59,579 nucleotides of DNA from an uncultured Arthrobacter sp. (GTDB taxonomy: Bacteria > Actinomycetota > Actinomycetes > Actinomycetales > Micrococcaceae): positions 1 to 59,579 of the forward strand of contig NZ_CADCTE010000002.1 of assembly GCF_902805515.1 (NCBI RefSeq). The letters are read 5' to 3'. The translations under genes and the position numbers were made by a program. This document shows, one piece after another, positions 49,395 to 57,240 of this stretch. Position 1 is the first letter of the stretch; each line of letters opens with the position of its first letter. The notes below the pieces were generated by a model, which made no database searches, was not told the origin of the DNA, and saw only the letters and a program-made list of their open reading frames with translations.

Positions 49395-49407
49395 AGTAGG
49401 CTTACTA
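49395..49407 (-). promoter_or_regulatory. 13-bp motif before the recQ-like gene
   Basis: Reads TAGTAAGCCTACT on the minus strand, embedded in the near-palindrome CTAAGTAGGCTTAC. It lies 17 nt upstream of the plus-strand ATG at 49425, close to the expected transcription start. Fourth copy of the TAGTWAGCNNACT motif. Confidence 0.4.
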
Positions 49408-49424
49408 CATTTCAAGGGGAGGCC

Positions 49425-51062
49425 ATGGCACCAGTACTTTCGGACCTCGAGGAGATGGCCTCCTCGGTCTTCGGATGGGAGGATCTCCGCTCCGGGCAGC
49501 GGCGGGCGATGCAGGCACTGCTGGAGGGGAGCAACGTCCTGTGCGTGATGCCGACCGGTTCCGGGAAGTCGGCGATCTACCAGGTGCCGGGGCTGGCGCT
49601 CCCAGGCGTCGTCGTCGTGATTTCACCGCTCATCGCCCTCCAGCACGACCAGGCCGAGACCATCAACGCCAGTGCCGGGGCGGGCCGTGCGTACGTCGTG
49701 AACTCGGGGCTGAACCGGGCCGAGACCGACGAGGCCTGGGACGCGGCGGCGGAAGCCGATGAGGAACGACGGGCGAAATTCCTGTTCCTCGCCCCGGAGC
49801 AGGTGGCCAAAGAGGAGGCCGTCGAACGACTCCGCCCCCTCGAGGTGTCGCTGCTGGTCATCGACGAGGCGCACTGCGTCTCGGCGTGGGGGCACGACTT
49901 CCGGCCCGACTACCTGCAGCTGGGCTCCCTGGCGGACTCGCTCTCATGCCCCGTGCTGGCGCTCACGGCGACCGCGTCCGCACCCGTGCAGGAGGAGATC
50001 ACCCGCCAGCTGCACCTCGCGGACCCGGTGGTCCTGGTGGAAGGATTCGACCGGCCCAACCTGCACCTCGAGGTGGTGCCCCATGTGCAGGAGGCCGACA
50101 AGCACCGGGCGGTGGTGGAGCAGGTGGAGGGGCTGGAGAAGCCCGGGCTCGTCTATGTCGCCACCCGGAAGGCCGCCGACAAGCTCGCGGAGGAGCTGTC
50201 CGCGCTCGGGATGAACGCCGCTTCCTACCACTCCGGCCGGCGCAGCAGCGACCGGGAGGAGGTCCACGAGGGTTTCCTGGACGGCCGGCTCGACGTGGTG
50301 GTGGCGACGACGGCGTTCGGCATGGGCATCAACAAGCCCGACGTCCGGTTCGTGGTGCACGAGGCCGTGGCCGACTCCCTCGACAGCTACTACCAGGAGA
50401 TCGGGCGCGGCGGCCGCGCCGGCGGGCCCGCGGCCGCGACCCTTCACTACCGGCCCGAGGACCTCTCGCTGCGGCGGTTCTTCGCCGCCAAGACCGCGGA
50501 CCGGCAGGGGCTGGAGCAGCTCTGCGCCGTGCTTCGGGCGCAGGAGGGCCCCACCAGCCTGAAGGAGCTGCGCGACCTGACCGGCCTGAGCCAGCGCAGG
50601 GCGGCCGGCCTGATGAACCTTCTTGAGGCTGCCGGCGCCGTCCGAGCCGGGGCGGACGGGTACAGCGCGGGGGAACTTCCTCCGGCAGAGGCCGCGGAGC
50701 GTGCGGTGGAGCAGGCGCAGGTCCGCGAGACCATCGACACCACGCGGGTGGAGATGCTCCGCCGGTACGCGGAGTCGCGGGGCTGCCGGCGGCAGTTCCT
50801 GCTCGCCTACTTCGCCGAGGAGTTCGACGGGCCCTGCGGGCACTGCGACAACTGCGCCGACGGATCCGCCCCGGAGAACCAGCAGCCCGAAGTGGACGTT
50901 CCCTACGCGGTCCAGTCGAAGGTGGAGCACACTGAATGGGGTCCGGGCACCGTGATGGGCTACGAGGACGGCACAGTGACGGTGCTCTTCGAAACCACCG
51001 GTTACCGGACGCTGTCCCTTGACCTCGTGGCCGAGAAGGGGCTCCTGCGCGCCGCCGGCTGA
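49425..51062 (+). CDS. RecQ-family ATP-dependent DNA helicase
   Basis: 545 residues. Walker A MPTGSGKS is at 42-49; motif II is IDEAHCVSAWGHDFRP (near 146-161), where CVSAWGHDFR is the RecQ-specific motif 0/III block; TATAS is motif III; YYQEIGRGGRAG is motif VI. The zinc-binding cluster is C-x-RQFLLAYFAEEF-x3-CGHCDNC (near 463-485). A short RQC/winged-helix-like tail follows; there is no HRDC domain. AAGGGGAGG is the ribosome site. The open frame extends back to 47949, but that part is a shadow of uvrB and coaE. Confidence 0.92.
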   Translation: MAPVLSDLEEMASSVFGWEDLRSGQRRAMQALLEGSNVLCVMPTGSGKSAIYQVPGLALPGVVVVISPLIALQHDQAETINASAGAGRAYVVNSGLNRAETDEAWDAAAEADEERRAKFLFLAPEQVAKEEAVERLRPLEVSLLVIDEAHCVSAWGHDFRPDYLQLGSLADSLSCPVLALTATASAPVQEEITRQLHLADPVVLVEGFDRPNLHLEVVPHVQEADKHRAVVEQVEGLEKPGLVYVATRKAADKLAEELSALGMNAASYHSGRRSSDREEVHEGFLDGRLDVVVATTAFGMGINKPDVRFVVHEAVADSLDSYYQEIGRGGRAGGPAAATLHYRPEDLSLRRFFAAKTADRQGLEQLCAVLRAQEGPTSLKELRDLTGLSQRRAAGLMNLLEAAGAVRAGADGYSAGELPPAEAAERAVEQAQVRETIDTTRVEMLRRYAESRGCRRQFLLAYFAEEFDGPCGHCDNCADGSAPENQQPEVDVPYAVQSKVEHTEWGPGTVMGYEDGTVTVLFETTGYRTLSLDLVAEKGLLRAAG

Positions 51063-51174
51063 TGCGGCCGGAGCGCGGCGTGCGGCGGGTTCATCGTGGC
51101 TGATGAGACCTACCGAACTGTCCGGACAGGACGAGGTGAGCCGGGCCCGGCCGCGCGGCCTCCGCCCGGCTGCC

Positions 51175-51513
51175 TCAGCGCGGCTGCGCTGGGTTGGTCG
51201 GGTCGCCGTGCGACGGTGGATTGATCGGCGGGCCAGACGTCGCAGGGCTCACCCGTGAGCCTGTCTGCCCCTGCCCCATCTCGGGCATGCTCTGCGCCGA
51301 GCCTTCAGCCAGCTCCGCGCCGCCGCGCACCGCCTCCAGCCGGCGCTCAAGGACCTGGGTCACCGGCAGCCGGTTCCCATGCTCCCGCTCGTAGGCGAGG
51401 AGCGTCTCCAGAGCGCCTTCGTCGAGGGATGTGATCCGTGAAGGAAGGGTGCCCAGAGGGATGTGGTCGTAGTCAGCCAGCGGAAGCTCGCTGCGTGCAG
51501 GGGACTCGCTCAT
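51175..51513 (-). CDS. Small actinobacterial hypothetical protein
   Basis: 112 residues. A helical module LPLADYDHIPLGTLPSRITSLDEGALETLLAYEREHGNRLPVTQVLERRLEAVRGGAE occupies residues 10-70 (cores YDHIPLGTLPSRI and LLAYEREHGNRLPV). I recall similar modules in actinobacterial proteins of unknown function. The rest is Ser/Gly/Pro-rich and probably disordered. GAGGAGGAG directly precedes the ATG. It is convergent with the RecQ gene. Confidence 0.7.
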   Translation of the reverse strand: MSESPARSELPLADYDHIPLGTLPSRITSLDEGALETLLAYEREHGNRLPVTQVLERRLEAVRGGAELAEGSAQSMPEMGQGQTGSRVSPATSGPPINPPSHGDPTNPAQPR

Positions 51514-51926
51514 TTCTCCTCCTCGTTTCGCCGTTCCGTCAGCGTACAAAGGCCCGAACGGCTGAGGCAAGGAGCTAGAGAGGCACCCGCGGAGCGGCTG
51601 GTTTACCTGTTGCCAACGCCGCCTCCGGCCCATACCCTGAGAGAGGTTGAGCAGTCAGCCATGGAACCTCATGTGGAGCAGCCATGGACCAATGCCTGAC
51701 AGCCACCGGGTGGAAGAACCACCCGCGTACCGCCGGCCAACCGCAGTGAGACCTCTCTTCGAGCCCGCGCACGCCAGCACCCATCCTCCCGGCCTTACCG
51801 GCCGTCCGCCGTTTCCCGCCGGATATTTCCATTACCGGGGCACGGCCCTCTTCCTCTTCCGCAGGCGGCTCCGGCCCTGCCTCCAGAATCAGCGGCACGA
51901 CCGCTGCACGCCGTAAGGAACATGCC
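51514..51926. other. Intergenic region, no convincing gene
   Basis: 413 nt between divergent genes (51175 minus, 51927 plus). No reliable ORF, tRNA or terminator. An 89-codon frame (51647-51916) has no ribosome site and an atypical composition and was rejected. Promoters for both flanking genes must lie here; TACGCT near 51544 on the minus strand is a possible -10 for the left gene. Confidence 0.4.
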
Positions 51927-52154
51927 ATGACCATGGACTACCTCAAATCACTGGCCGTCGCCGCAGCCCAGCTGGAGTCGGCCGAGTTCTCGCGGGATCA
52001 GGCGGCCAGCCAGTTGCAGATGACGGTCCTTGAGGCCATCAGCAGCGGTGGGAGCGTCACCGCGGTGGCCGAGGCCGCCGCCCTTTCACCGGAGACCGTC
52101 TTCACCTTGTGCGATCAGGCCGACGGTGCCTCAAAAGGACTCCTGGTGATCTGA
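51927..52154 (+). CDS. Small helix-turn-helix-like protein
   Basis: 75 residues, all-helical by composition. The segment VLEAISSGGSVTAVAEAAALSPETVFTLCDQ (about 34-64) reads like a helix-turn-helix (core VTAVAEAAALSPETV). The N-terminal ~30 residues are Ala-rich and acidic, possibly a dimerisation helix. AAGGA lies 7 nt upstream of the ATG. It lies 92 nt upstream of the second GAF-ANTAR gene in the same direction, so a shared role in the sensing locus is possible. No named family is assigned. Confidence 0.65.
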   Translation: MTMDYLKSLAVAAAQLESAEFSRDQAASQLQMTVLEAISSGGSVTAVAEAAALSPETVFTLCDQADGASKGLLVI

Positions 52155-52246
52155 TCCGCAACCGCCGAACGCGGAGGGCGCTGGTGGCCGCTGTGTATGC
52201 TGAATCCGTTGCCGAACATCGAATCCGAGCCGCGTGGAGCGCCGAC

Positions 52247-52960
52247 ATGAACCTACCGCTTGATGACCTGACATCGGTTTTCGCGCGACTGAAGGGGCTG
52301 CTCCTGACCGAGAGCAAGGCGGGCTCGGCCGTCGAGGCGCTCGCCGAAGCGATTAAGAAGTCGGTGGCCGGCTCCCTGGGCGCGGGCGTCAGCCTGATCG
52401 ACGCCCAGGGCCGGGCCCGCAGCACCGGTTACACCGACCAGATCGTCGCGCGGGCCGATGAACTCCAGTACGACCTCGGGCAGGGGCCATGCCTCACAGC
52501 CTGGGCCGCGGGTTCGACCGAGCAGATCGACGACGTTTCGAAGGAGACGCGGTGGCCTGAGTGGTGCGCGGCCGTCGCCGAACTCCCGCTGCGCTCGACC
52601 CTCAGCACGGCGCTGATCCACGACGGGAGCCCCATCGGCGCCCTCAAGGTTTATTCGCCGCTGCCCAAAGCCTTCTCGGACCAGGACCGGAAACACCTCG
52701 CGCTGCTGGCGGCCGCGGCGGCCGTGCTGCTCGGCAACGCCCAGCCCGACCAGACACCGGCCGAACTCAGCAGAACGCTCCAGGAGGCACTGCACAGCAG
52801 GGACAGCATCCAAACCGCACGCGGGATCCTGATGGAGCGGTGGGGTGCCGGCCCCGATGAAGCCATGCGGAGCCTGCTCAATGCGTCCGTCCGCAGCGGC
52901 ACCGACCTGCTTACCACTGCCGCCGGCGTGATTGACGGATCCGCCGACGTTCCCCGCTGA
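52247..52960 (+). CDS. GAF and ANTAR domain-containing antiterminator (second locus)
   Basis: 237 residues. GAF domain about 20-165 (LGQGPCLTAWAAGST, DDVSKETRWPEW, STALIHDGSPIGALKVYS). ANTAR domain about 180-232 (LHSRDSIQTARGILMERWGAGPDEAMRSLL, core QTARGILMERWGAGPDEA). Same architecture as the protein at 18720 but only weakly similar in sequence. ATG 52247 is chosen for GGAG 7 nt upstream; the frame is open to 52109. The W-YFA-GG module gene follows 9 nt later. Confidence 0.85.
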   Translation: MNLPLDDLTSVFARLKGLLLTESKAGSAVEALAEAIKKSVAGSLGAGVSLIDAQGRARSTGYTDQIVARADELQYDLGQGPCLTAWAAGSTEQIDDVSKETRWPEWCAAVAELPLRSTLSTALIHDGSPIGALKVYSPLPKAFSDQDRKHLALLAAAAAVLLGNAQPDQTPAELSRTLQEALHSRDSIQTARGILMERWGAGPDEAMRSLLNASVRSGTDLLTTAAGVIDGSADVPR

Positions 52961-52969
52961 GGAGTCCCT

Positions 52970-53461
52970 GTGGAGAATCCCTCAGACCACGAGCACCAGC
53001 GGCTGCTGCTCCTTCGGGCGATCCGACATGCGCAGATCAGCCTGGGCGAGCTGTGGCTCCACTACTTTGCCATCGGCGGTGATGCCGGAGAGTACGAGGT
53101 GGAGGCCTACCTGCACGGTTCTTTCACCCTGCCGCCACTCCAGCGGGACCTGCTTGCCCATGCGGCGAATGAACTGATCGATGATCGACCGCCGCCACCA
53201 CGCGCACCCTACAGCACGGATGTGACGGAGTCGGAGCATACCCTCAGCCCGGATTCCGGGTCGGGCGGGTACGGCCCGGCCATCGCCTTTGCTAACGATG
53301 CCGAAAACGACAAGGACAACCCTTCCACCTCCGACGATCGCCGCAGCGCGGGATCCGGAGGCCGCCGCGACAGCTTTGCCGGGATTGAGGAAGACCAGGA
53401 CGGCGAGCAGGGGTCGGTCTGGAACGAAGGCACCCGCGGCGACGGAAGCGAATCCCCGTAG
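52970..53461 (+). CDS. W-YFA-GG module protein with disordered tail
   Basis: 163 residues. Residues 10-70 are a helical module (W29, Y32-F33-A34, G36-G37, then E-x-E-AYLHG, P-x-L-x-RD-x-L) that also forms the N-terminus of the GAF protein at 17697. Residues 75-163 are Asp/Ser/Gly-rich and probably disordered. GAGGAG precedes the GTG start, which lies 9 nt after the GAF-ANTAR stop, so they form an operon. Function unknown; a partner or regulator of the ANTAR protein is the simplest guess. Confidence 0.75.
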   Translation: MENPSDHEHQRLLLLRAIRHAQISLGELWLHYFAIGGDAGEYEVEAYLHGSFTLPPLQRDLLAHAANELIDDRPPPPRAPYSTDVTESEHTLSPDSGSGGYGPAIAFANDAENDKDNPSTSDDRRSAGSGGRRDSFAGIEEDQDGEQGSVWNEGTRGDGSESP

Positions 53462-53531
53462 AGGACGCCCCGATCTGGGGCTTCCATCCGCTGCCGGGCG
53501 GAGGCTGCGCCCACCGGCTAGGATTACAGGA

Positions 53532-54197
53532 ATGATCGCTCCGCACCGGCACCCAACCGCGTACTCAACGGTTCGGGGTGAACACCGGAACGAGCTCGAG
53601 ATCCGGCGGTCCCGGTTCATCACCGTCCTGCGCAGGGTCGGAACCGAAACCGAGGCGAACGCTCTCCTGGCACAGCTGCGCACCGAATTTCCCACGGCAC
53701 GGCACCACTGCAGCGCCTACCTGATCGGAGCGGGGCGATCCATCCAGCGGGCCCACGACGACGGCGAACCCGCCGGCACCGCCGGCGCCCCGATGCTCGA
53801 AGCCCTCAGCCGCCACGGCGCGGCAGACCTCAGCGACACCGCCGCCGTCGTAGTGCGGTACTTCGGAGGCATCCTGCTCGGCGCGGGCGGGTTGATCCGC
53901 GCCTACTCCCAGTCGGTGACCCGGGCCCTGGAGGGGGCGCCCCTGCTCCGCCGACGGCTCCTGACTCTTCACACGGTGCCGGTTGCGCATGCGGAGGCCG
54001 GACGGGTCGAAAACGAGCTGCGCGCTGCCGCCACGATGGTTCGAGGCACCTCCTACACCCCCGAGGAGGCGCTCATTGAGGTGGCCCTCGAAGCCGACGC
54101 AGACAGCTATGAGGATTTCCAGCGGCGGCTTGCCGCCTCAACCGCCGGGGCCTCGGTGTCCCACCCCGCAGGAACCGCGTGGGTGGACCTTGACTGA
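53532..54197 (+). CDS. YigZ/IMPACT-family protein
   Basis: 221 residues. The IMPACT signature is visible: RSRFITVLRRVGTETEA, HHCSAYLIG, DDGEPAGTAGAPML and VVVRYFGGILLGAGGLIRAYS. A C-terminal domain of EF-G-V-like topology completes the YigZ architecture. The family is conserved but its cellular role is uncertain; a link to translation stress has been proposed. The ATG follows TAGGAT with a 7-nt spacer (leaderless pattern). Overlaps the next gene by 8 nt. Confidence 0.9.
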   Translation: MIAPHRHPTAYSTVRGEHRNELEIRRSRFITVLRRVGTETEANALLAQLRTEFPTARHHCSAYLIGAGRSIQRAHDDGEPAGTAGAPMLEALSRHGAADLSDTAAVVVRYFGGILLGAGGLIRAYSQSVTRALEGAPLLRRRLLTLHTVPVAHAEAGRVENELRAAATMVRGTSYTPEEALIEVALEADADSYEDFQRRLAASTAGASVSHPAGTAWVDLD

Positions 54198-55317
54198 GTT
54201 CGACTTCGACCGCCTGAGCCGCAGGCCGGACATCGAGGCGCCCAACCTGCAGGCATACGACGCCACCGACCGGCTGCTGCTGGACACGGCGGCCGCCAGG
54301 CTCTCCGCGCAGCCCGCCGGCGTCGTACTGCTCGGCGACCGTTACGGCGCCCTCACCCTCGGGGCGGCCCTGCTGCACGCGGTCCCCCGCCCGCTCGTCT
54401 ATCAGGATCCGCTCTCGCACGAACTGGCGCTGGCCCGCAATGCCGGGGCGGTGGGCGCGTCCGACCGGTATGAGCGCCGCGGGCTGGGCCCCGAGCTCCT
54501 CCGGGATGCCCGCACGGTGCTGCTCCAGCTTCCTCGCTCCCTCGACGCCCTGGAGGAGGCCGCCTGGAACATCGCCGCCTATGCCGATCCTTCGGTCACC
54601 GTCTACGCCGGCGGGCGGCTCAAGCACATGAGTCGAGCCATGTCCGCGGTGCTCCAGAAATACTTTGGATCCGTCACGGCGGGGCTGGCCCGGCAGAAAT
54701 CCCGGGTTCTCACCGCCTCCGGAGCGCTGCCCGCAGGCGACCCGGCGTTCCCTCTCACGCAGCGGCACGACGTCGGACTCCCCCACCCCCTGGTGCTGCG
54801 CGCGTTCGGCGAGACATTCGGCGGGGCGGCCCTCGACCCCGGAACCCGGTTCCTCCTCCCCCACCTCGCGTCCGCGGCGGCGACGGATTCGGCCATCGAC
54901 CTCGGCTGCGGCAACGGTGCCATCGCCGCCTACCTGGCGCTGACCCGGCCAGGGCTGCGGGTGATCGCATCGGACCAGTCGGCCTCCGCCGTTGCCTCCA
55001 CCCGGGAGACCGCGCACGCGAACGCCGTCGGGGACCGGGTGGAGGTGGTGCGCGACGACGCGCTGTCATCCCAGCCGGAGGGGTCGGCGGACCTGATCGT
55101 CCTGAACCCACCCTTCCACATCGGCGCCACCGTTCATTCAGGCATCGCGGTGAAACTGTTCACCGATGCCGCCCGGGTGCTCGCCCCCGGCGGGGAACTC
55201 TGGACCGTCTGGAACAGCCACCTCGCCTACCGGCCTGCCCTGTCCCGGATTGTCGGCCCGACCCGCCAGATCGACCGCAACCAGCGGTTCACGATCACCT
55301 GTTCGGTGCGCCGCTGA
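54190..55317 (+). CDS. RsmC/RlmG-like rRNA guanine N2-methyltransferase
   Basis: 375 residues, two tandem Rossmann-like domains, the first degenerate. The active domain has the SAM motif AIDLGCGNGAIAAYLAL near 236-252 and the N-methyltransferase motif LNPPFHIG (NPPF) near 303-310. RsmC and RlmG methylate guanine N2 in ribosomal RNA, but which position is modified cannot be read. Start: TTG at 54190, 8 nt inside the YigZ gene, since no ATG/GTG is nearby in this frame. Probably an operon with yigZ. Confidence 0.82.
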   Translation: MTEFDFDRLSRRPDIEAPNLQAYDATDRLLLDTAAARLSAQPAGVVLLGDRYGALTLGAALLHAVPRPLVYQDPLSHELALARNAGAVGASDRYERRGLGPELLRDARTVLLQLPRSLDALEEAAWNIAAYADPSVTVYAGGRLKHMSRAMSAVLQKYFGSVTAGLARQKSRVLTASGALPAGDPAFPLTQRHDVGLPHPLVLRAFGETFGGAALDPGTRFLLPHLASAAATDSAIDLGCGNGAIAAYLALTRPGLRVIASDQSASAVASTRETAHANAVGDRVEVVRDDALSSQPEGSADLIVLNPPFHIGATVHSGIAVKLFTDAARVLAPGGELWTVWNSHLAYRPALSRIVGPTRQIDRNQRFTITCSVRR

Positions 55318-55434
55318 CTCACCCGGCACCGCGGCCCATCGAGGACGCAGCACTCAGGTCCAAGGTCCCCTCGAGCGGTTATTCCGGCACCCTCAACGAA
55401 GACCGCCTCCACCACCGCCCGGCCGTCCGGCGGC

Positions 55435-55472
55435 AAAAAGAAGGACCCCCGCCGAACGGCGGGGGTCCTTCT
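55435..55472 (-). terminator. Rho-independent terminator of rpsA
   Basis: Perfect 15-bp stem (55439-55453 with 55458-55472), loop GAAC, and a TTTTT run on the minus strand (55435-55439). It is 25 nt past the rpsA stop. It can also act on the plus strand for the convergent methyltransferase. Confidence 0.9.
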
Positions 55473-55497
55473 CAGTGTTCGGCGTAAGCCGGAGGGT

Positions 55498-56970
55498 TTA
55501 GGCTCCGGTCAGCTTCTCGCGGAGAGCCGCAAGCGCCTCGTCCGAAGCAAGGGTGCCTGAACCGGTCTCGGCGGCGACGGGCTCCGAAGAGTAGCTCGTT
55601 GCGTTCGACTCGACGGGCTCGTTGGCGGCAGCGGCGTCGTCGGACGCGTGCTGCACAACCTGCTTCTTGTGGGACTCCCAGCGTGACTGGGCCTCCGCGT
55701 ACTGAGCTTCCCAAGCGGCGCGCTGGGTCTCGTACCCTTCGAGCCATTCGTTCGACTCGGGGTCGAAGCCCTCGGGGTACTTGTAGTTGCCCTCTTCGTC
55801 GTACTCGGCAGCCATACCGTACAGCGCCGGATCGAATTCGGTGCTGTCGGCGTCGACGCCCTCGTTGGCCTGCTTGAGGCTGAGGGAGATGCGGCGGCGC
55901 TCGAGGTCGATGTCGATGACCTTGACGAAGAGCTCGTCGCCAACGGAAACGACCTGCTCTGCAAGCTCAACGTGGCGGACGGCCAGCTCCGAGATGTGGA
56001 CCAGGCCTTCGATGCCGTCTTCGACGCGGACGAACGCACCGAACGGAACCAGCTTGGTGACCTTACCGGGAACAACCTGGCCCAGCGCGTGCGTCCGGGC
56101 GAAGGTCTGCCAGGGATCTTCCTGCGTGGCCTTCAGCGAGAGCGAAACACGCTCGCGGTCCAGGTCGACCTCGAGAACCTCGACGGTGACTTCCTGGCCG
56201 ACCTCGACAACCTCGGACGGGTGGTCGATGTGCTTCCAGGACAGCTCGGAAACGTGAACCAGACCGTCGACGCCGCCGAGGTCCACGAACGCACCGAAGT
56301 TGACGATCGAGGACACGACGCCCGGACGGACCTGGCCCTTTTCGAGCTTGTTGAGGAAGGTCGAGCGGACCTCGGACTGGGTCTGCTCCAGCCAGGCGCG
56401 ACGCGACAGCACAACGTTGTTGCGGTTCTTGTCGAGCTCGATGATCTTCGCTTCGATCTGCTGGCCGATGTACGGAGCCAGGTCGCGCACGCGGCGCATC
56501 TCGACGAGCGACGCGGGCAGGAAGCCGCGCAGGCCGATGTCGAGGATAAGACCACCCTTGACGACCTCGATAACGGTACCGGTGACGACGCCGTCTTCTT
56601 CCTTGACCTTTTCGATGTCGCCCCAGGCACGCTCGTACTGAGCGCGCTTCTTGGACAGGATCAGACGGCCTTCTTTGTCCTCCTTGGTGAGCACCAGGGC
56701 CTCGACCTGATCGCCGACGGAGACGACGTCTCCGGGGTCAACGTCGTGCTTGATGGAAAGCTCACGGGAAGGGATGACACCCTCGGTCTTGTAACCGATG
56801 TCGAGCAGGACCTCATCGCGGTCGACCTTGACGACAGTACCTTCGACGAGATCTCCGTCGTTGAAGTACTTGATCGTCGCGTCTACTGCTGCGAGGAAGT
56901 CCTCAGCGGTGCCGATGTCGTTGATAGCGACCTGCGGGGCACCTTTGTTCTCGGTGGTGGTGATGGTCAT
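55498..56970 (-). CDS. rpsA: 30S ribosomal protein S1
   Basis: 490 residues with four S1 (OB-fold) RNA-binding repeats, at about 35-105, 120-190, 205-275 and 290-360. Repeats end with the usual VKVIDIDLERRRISLSLKQ-type strand (core ISLSLKQ). The C-terminal tail (about 370-490) is acidic and rich in Ala/Ser/Glu. Actinobacterial S1 usually has four domains, as here. Start: ATG 56970, with GGAGCC upstream at a somewhat long distance; the frame is open for 14 codons more. The long leader holds a terminator-like hairpin. Confidence 0.96.
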   Translation of the reverse strand: MTITTTENKGAPQVAINDIGTAEDFLAAVDATIKYFNDGDLVEGTVVKVDRDEVLLDIGYKTEGVIPSRELSIKHDVDPGDVVSVGDQVEALVLTKEDKEGRLILSKKRAQYERAWGDIEKVKEEDGVVTGTVIEVVKGGLILDIGLRGFLPASLVEMRRVRDLAPYIGQQIEAKIIELDKNRNNVVLSRRAWLEQTQSEVRSTFLNKLEKGQVRPGVVSSIVNFGAFVDLGGVDGLVHVSELSWKHIDHPSEVVEVGQEVTVEVLEVDLDRERVSLSLKATQEDPWQTFARTHALGQVVPGKVTKLVPFGAFVRVEDGIEGLVHISELAVRHVELAEQVVSVGDELFVKVIDIDLERRRISLSLKQANEGVDADSTEFDPALYGMAAEYDEEGNYKYPEGFDPESNEWLEGYETQRAAWEAQYAEAQSRWESHKKQVVQHASDDAAAANEPVESNATSYSSEPVAAETGSGTLASDEALAALREKLTGA

Positions 56971-57024
56971 GTAGTTGGGGCTCCGTTGTGGAAGATTACT
57001 TGATCCGGCCATTACGGACGCCCC

Positions 57025-57098
57025 AAAAAAGCCGGCTGTTCAGCCGGGCAATCCAGGGGAATCCGATGTCCGGAAGCGGACAGATTGGATAAAACCTA
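57025..57098 (-). promoter_or_regulatory. rpsA leader: -10 box and attenuator-like hairpin
   Basis: Minus strand: TAGGTT (57098-57093) is a likely -10 box; transcription would start near 57086 and give a leader of about 115 nt. Within it, CCGGCT-GAAC-AGCCGG (57047-57032) followed by CTTTTTT (57031-57025) looks like an intrinsic terminator lying 55 nt before the start codon. It may attenuate rpsA or simply end the upstream eis-like transcript. Confidence 0.5.
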
Positions 57099-57114
57099 AA
57101 GAGCGGTTCTATTG

Positions 57115-57167
57115 GTATTGCGCCGAAACTCGCACGGCGGATGCCGGCCCGAACCACAGCGCAATAC
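57115..57167. repeat. 9-bp perfect inverted repeat, eis-rpsA intergenic
   Basis: GTATTGCGC (57115-57123) and GCGCAATAC (57159-57167), 35 nt apart. It lies upstream of the rpsA -10 box and 74 nt past the end of the eis-like gene; either an operator or a 3' hairpin. Confidence 0.5.
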
Positions 57168-57240
57168 GCGCCCGTCTAGTCTAACGGCGGGAGCCAACCC
57201 CGTCAAAGCGGACAGGCGGTCGCCACCTGCCGGAAGTGCC

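Noticed and set aside
47949-49424. Long N-terminal extension of the RecQ-like ORF
   Set aside because: Opposite to uvrB and coaE; the RecQ fold begins at 49425, which has a good ribosome site.
51647-51916. 89-codon ORF upstream of 51927
   Set aside because: No ribosome site, Pro/Arg/His-rich composition unlike the neighbours, and overlaps what must be a promoter region.
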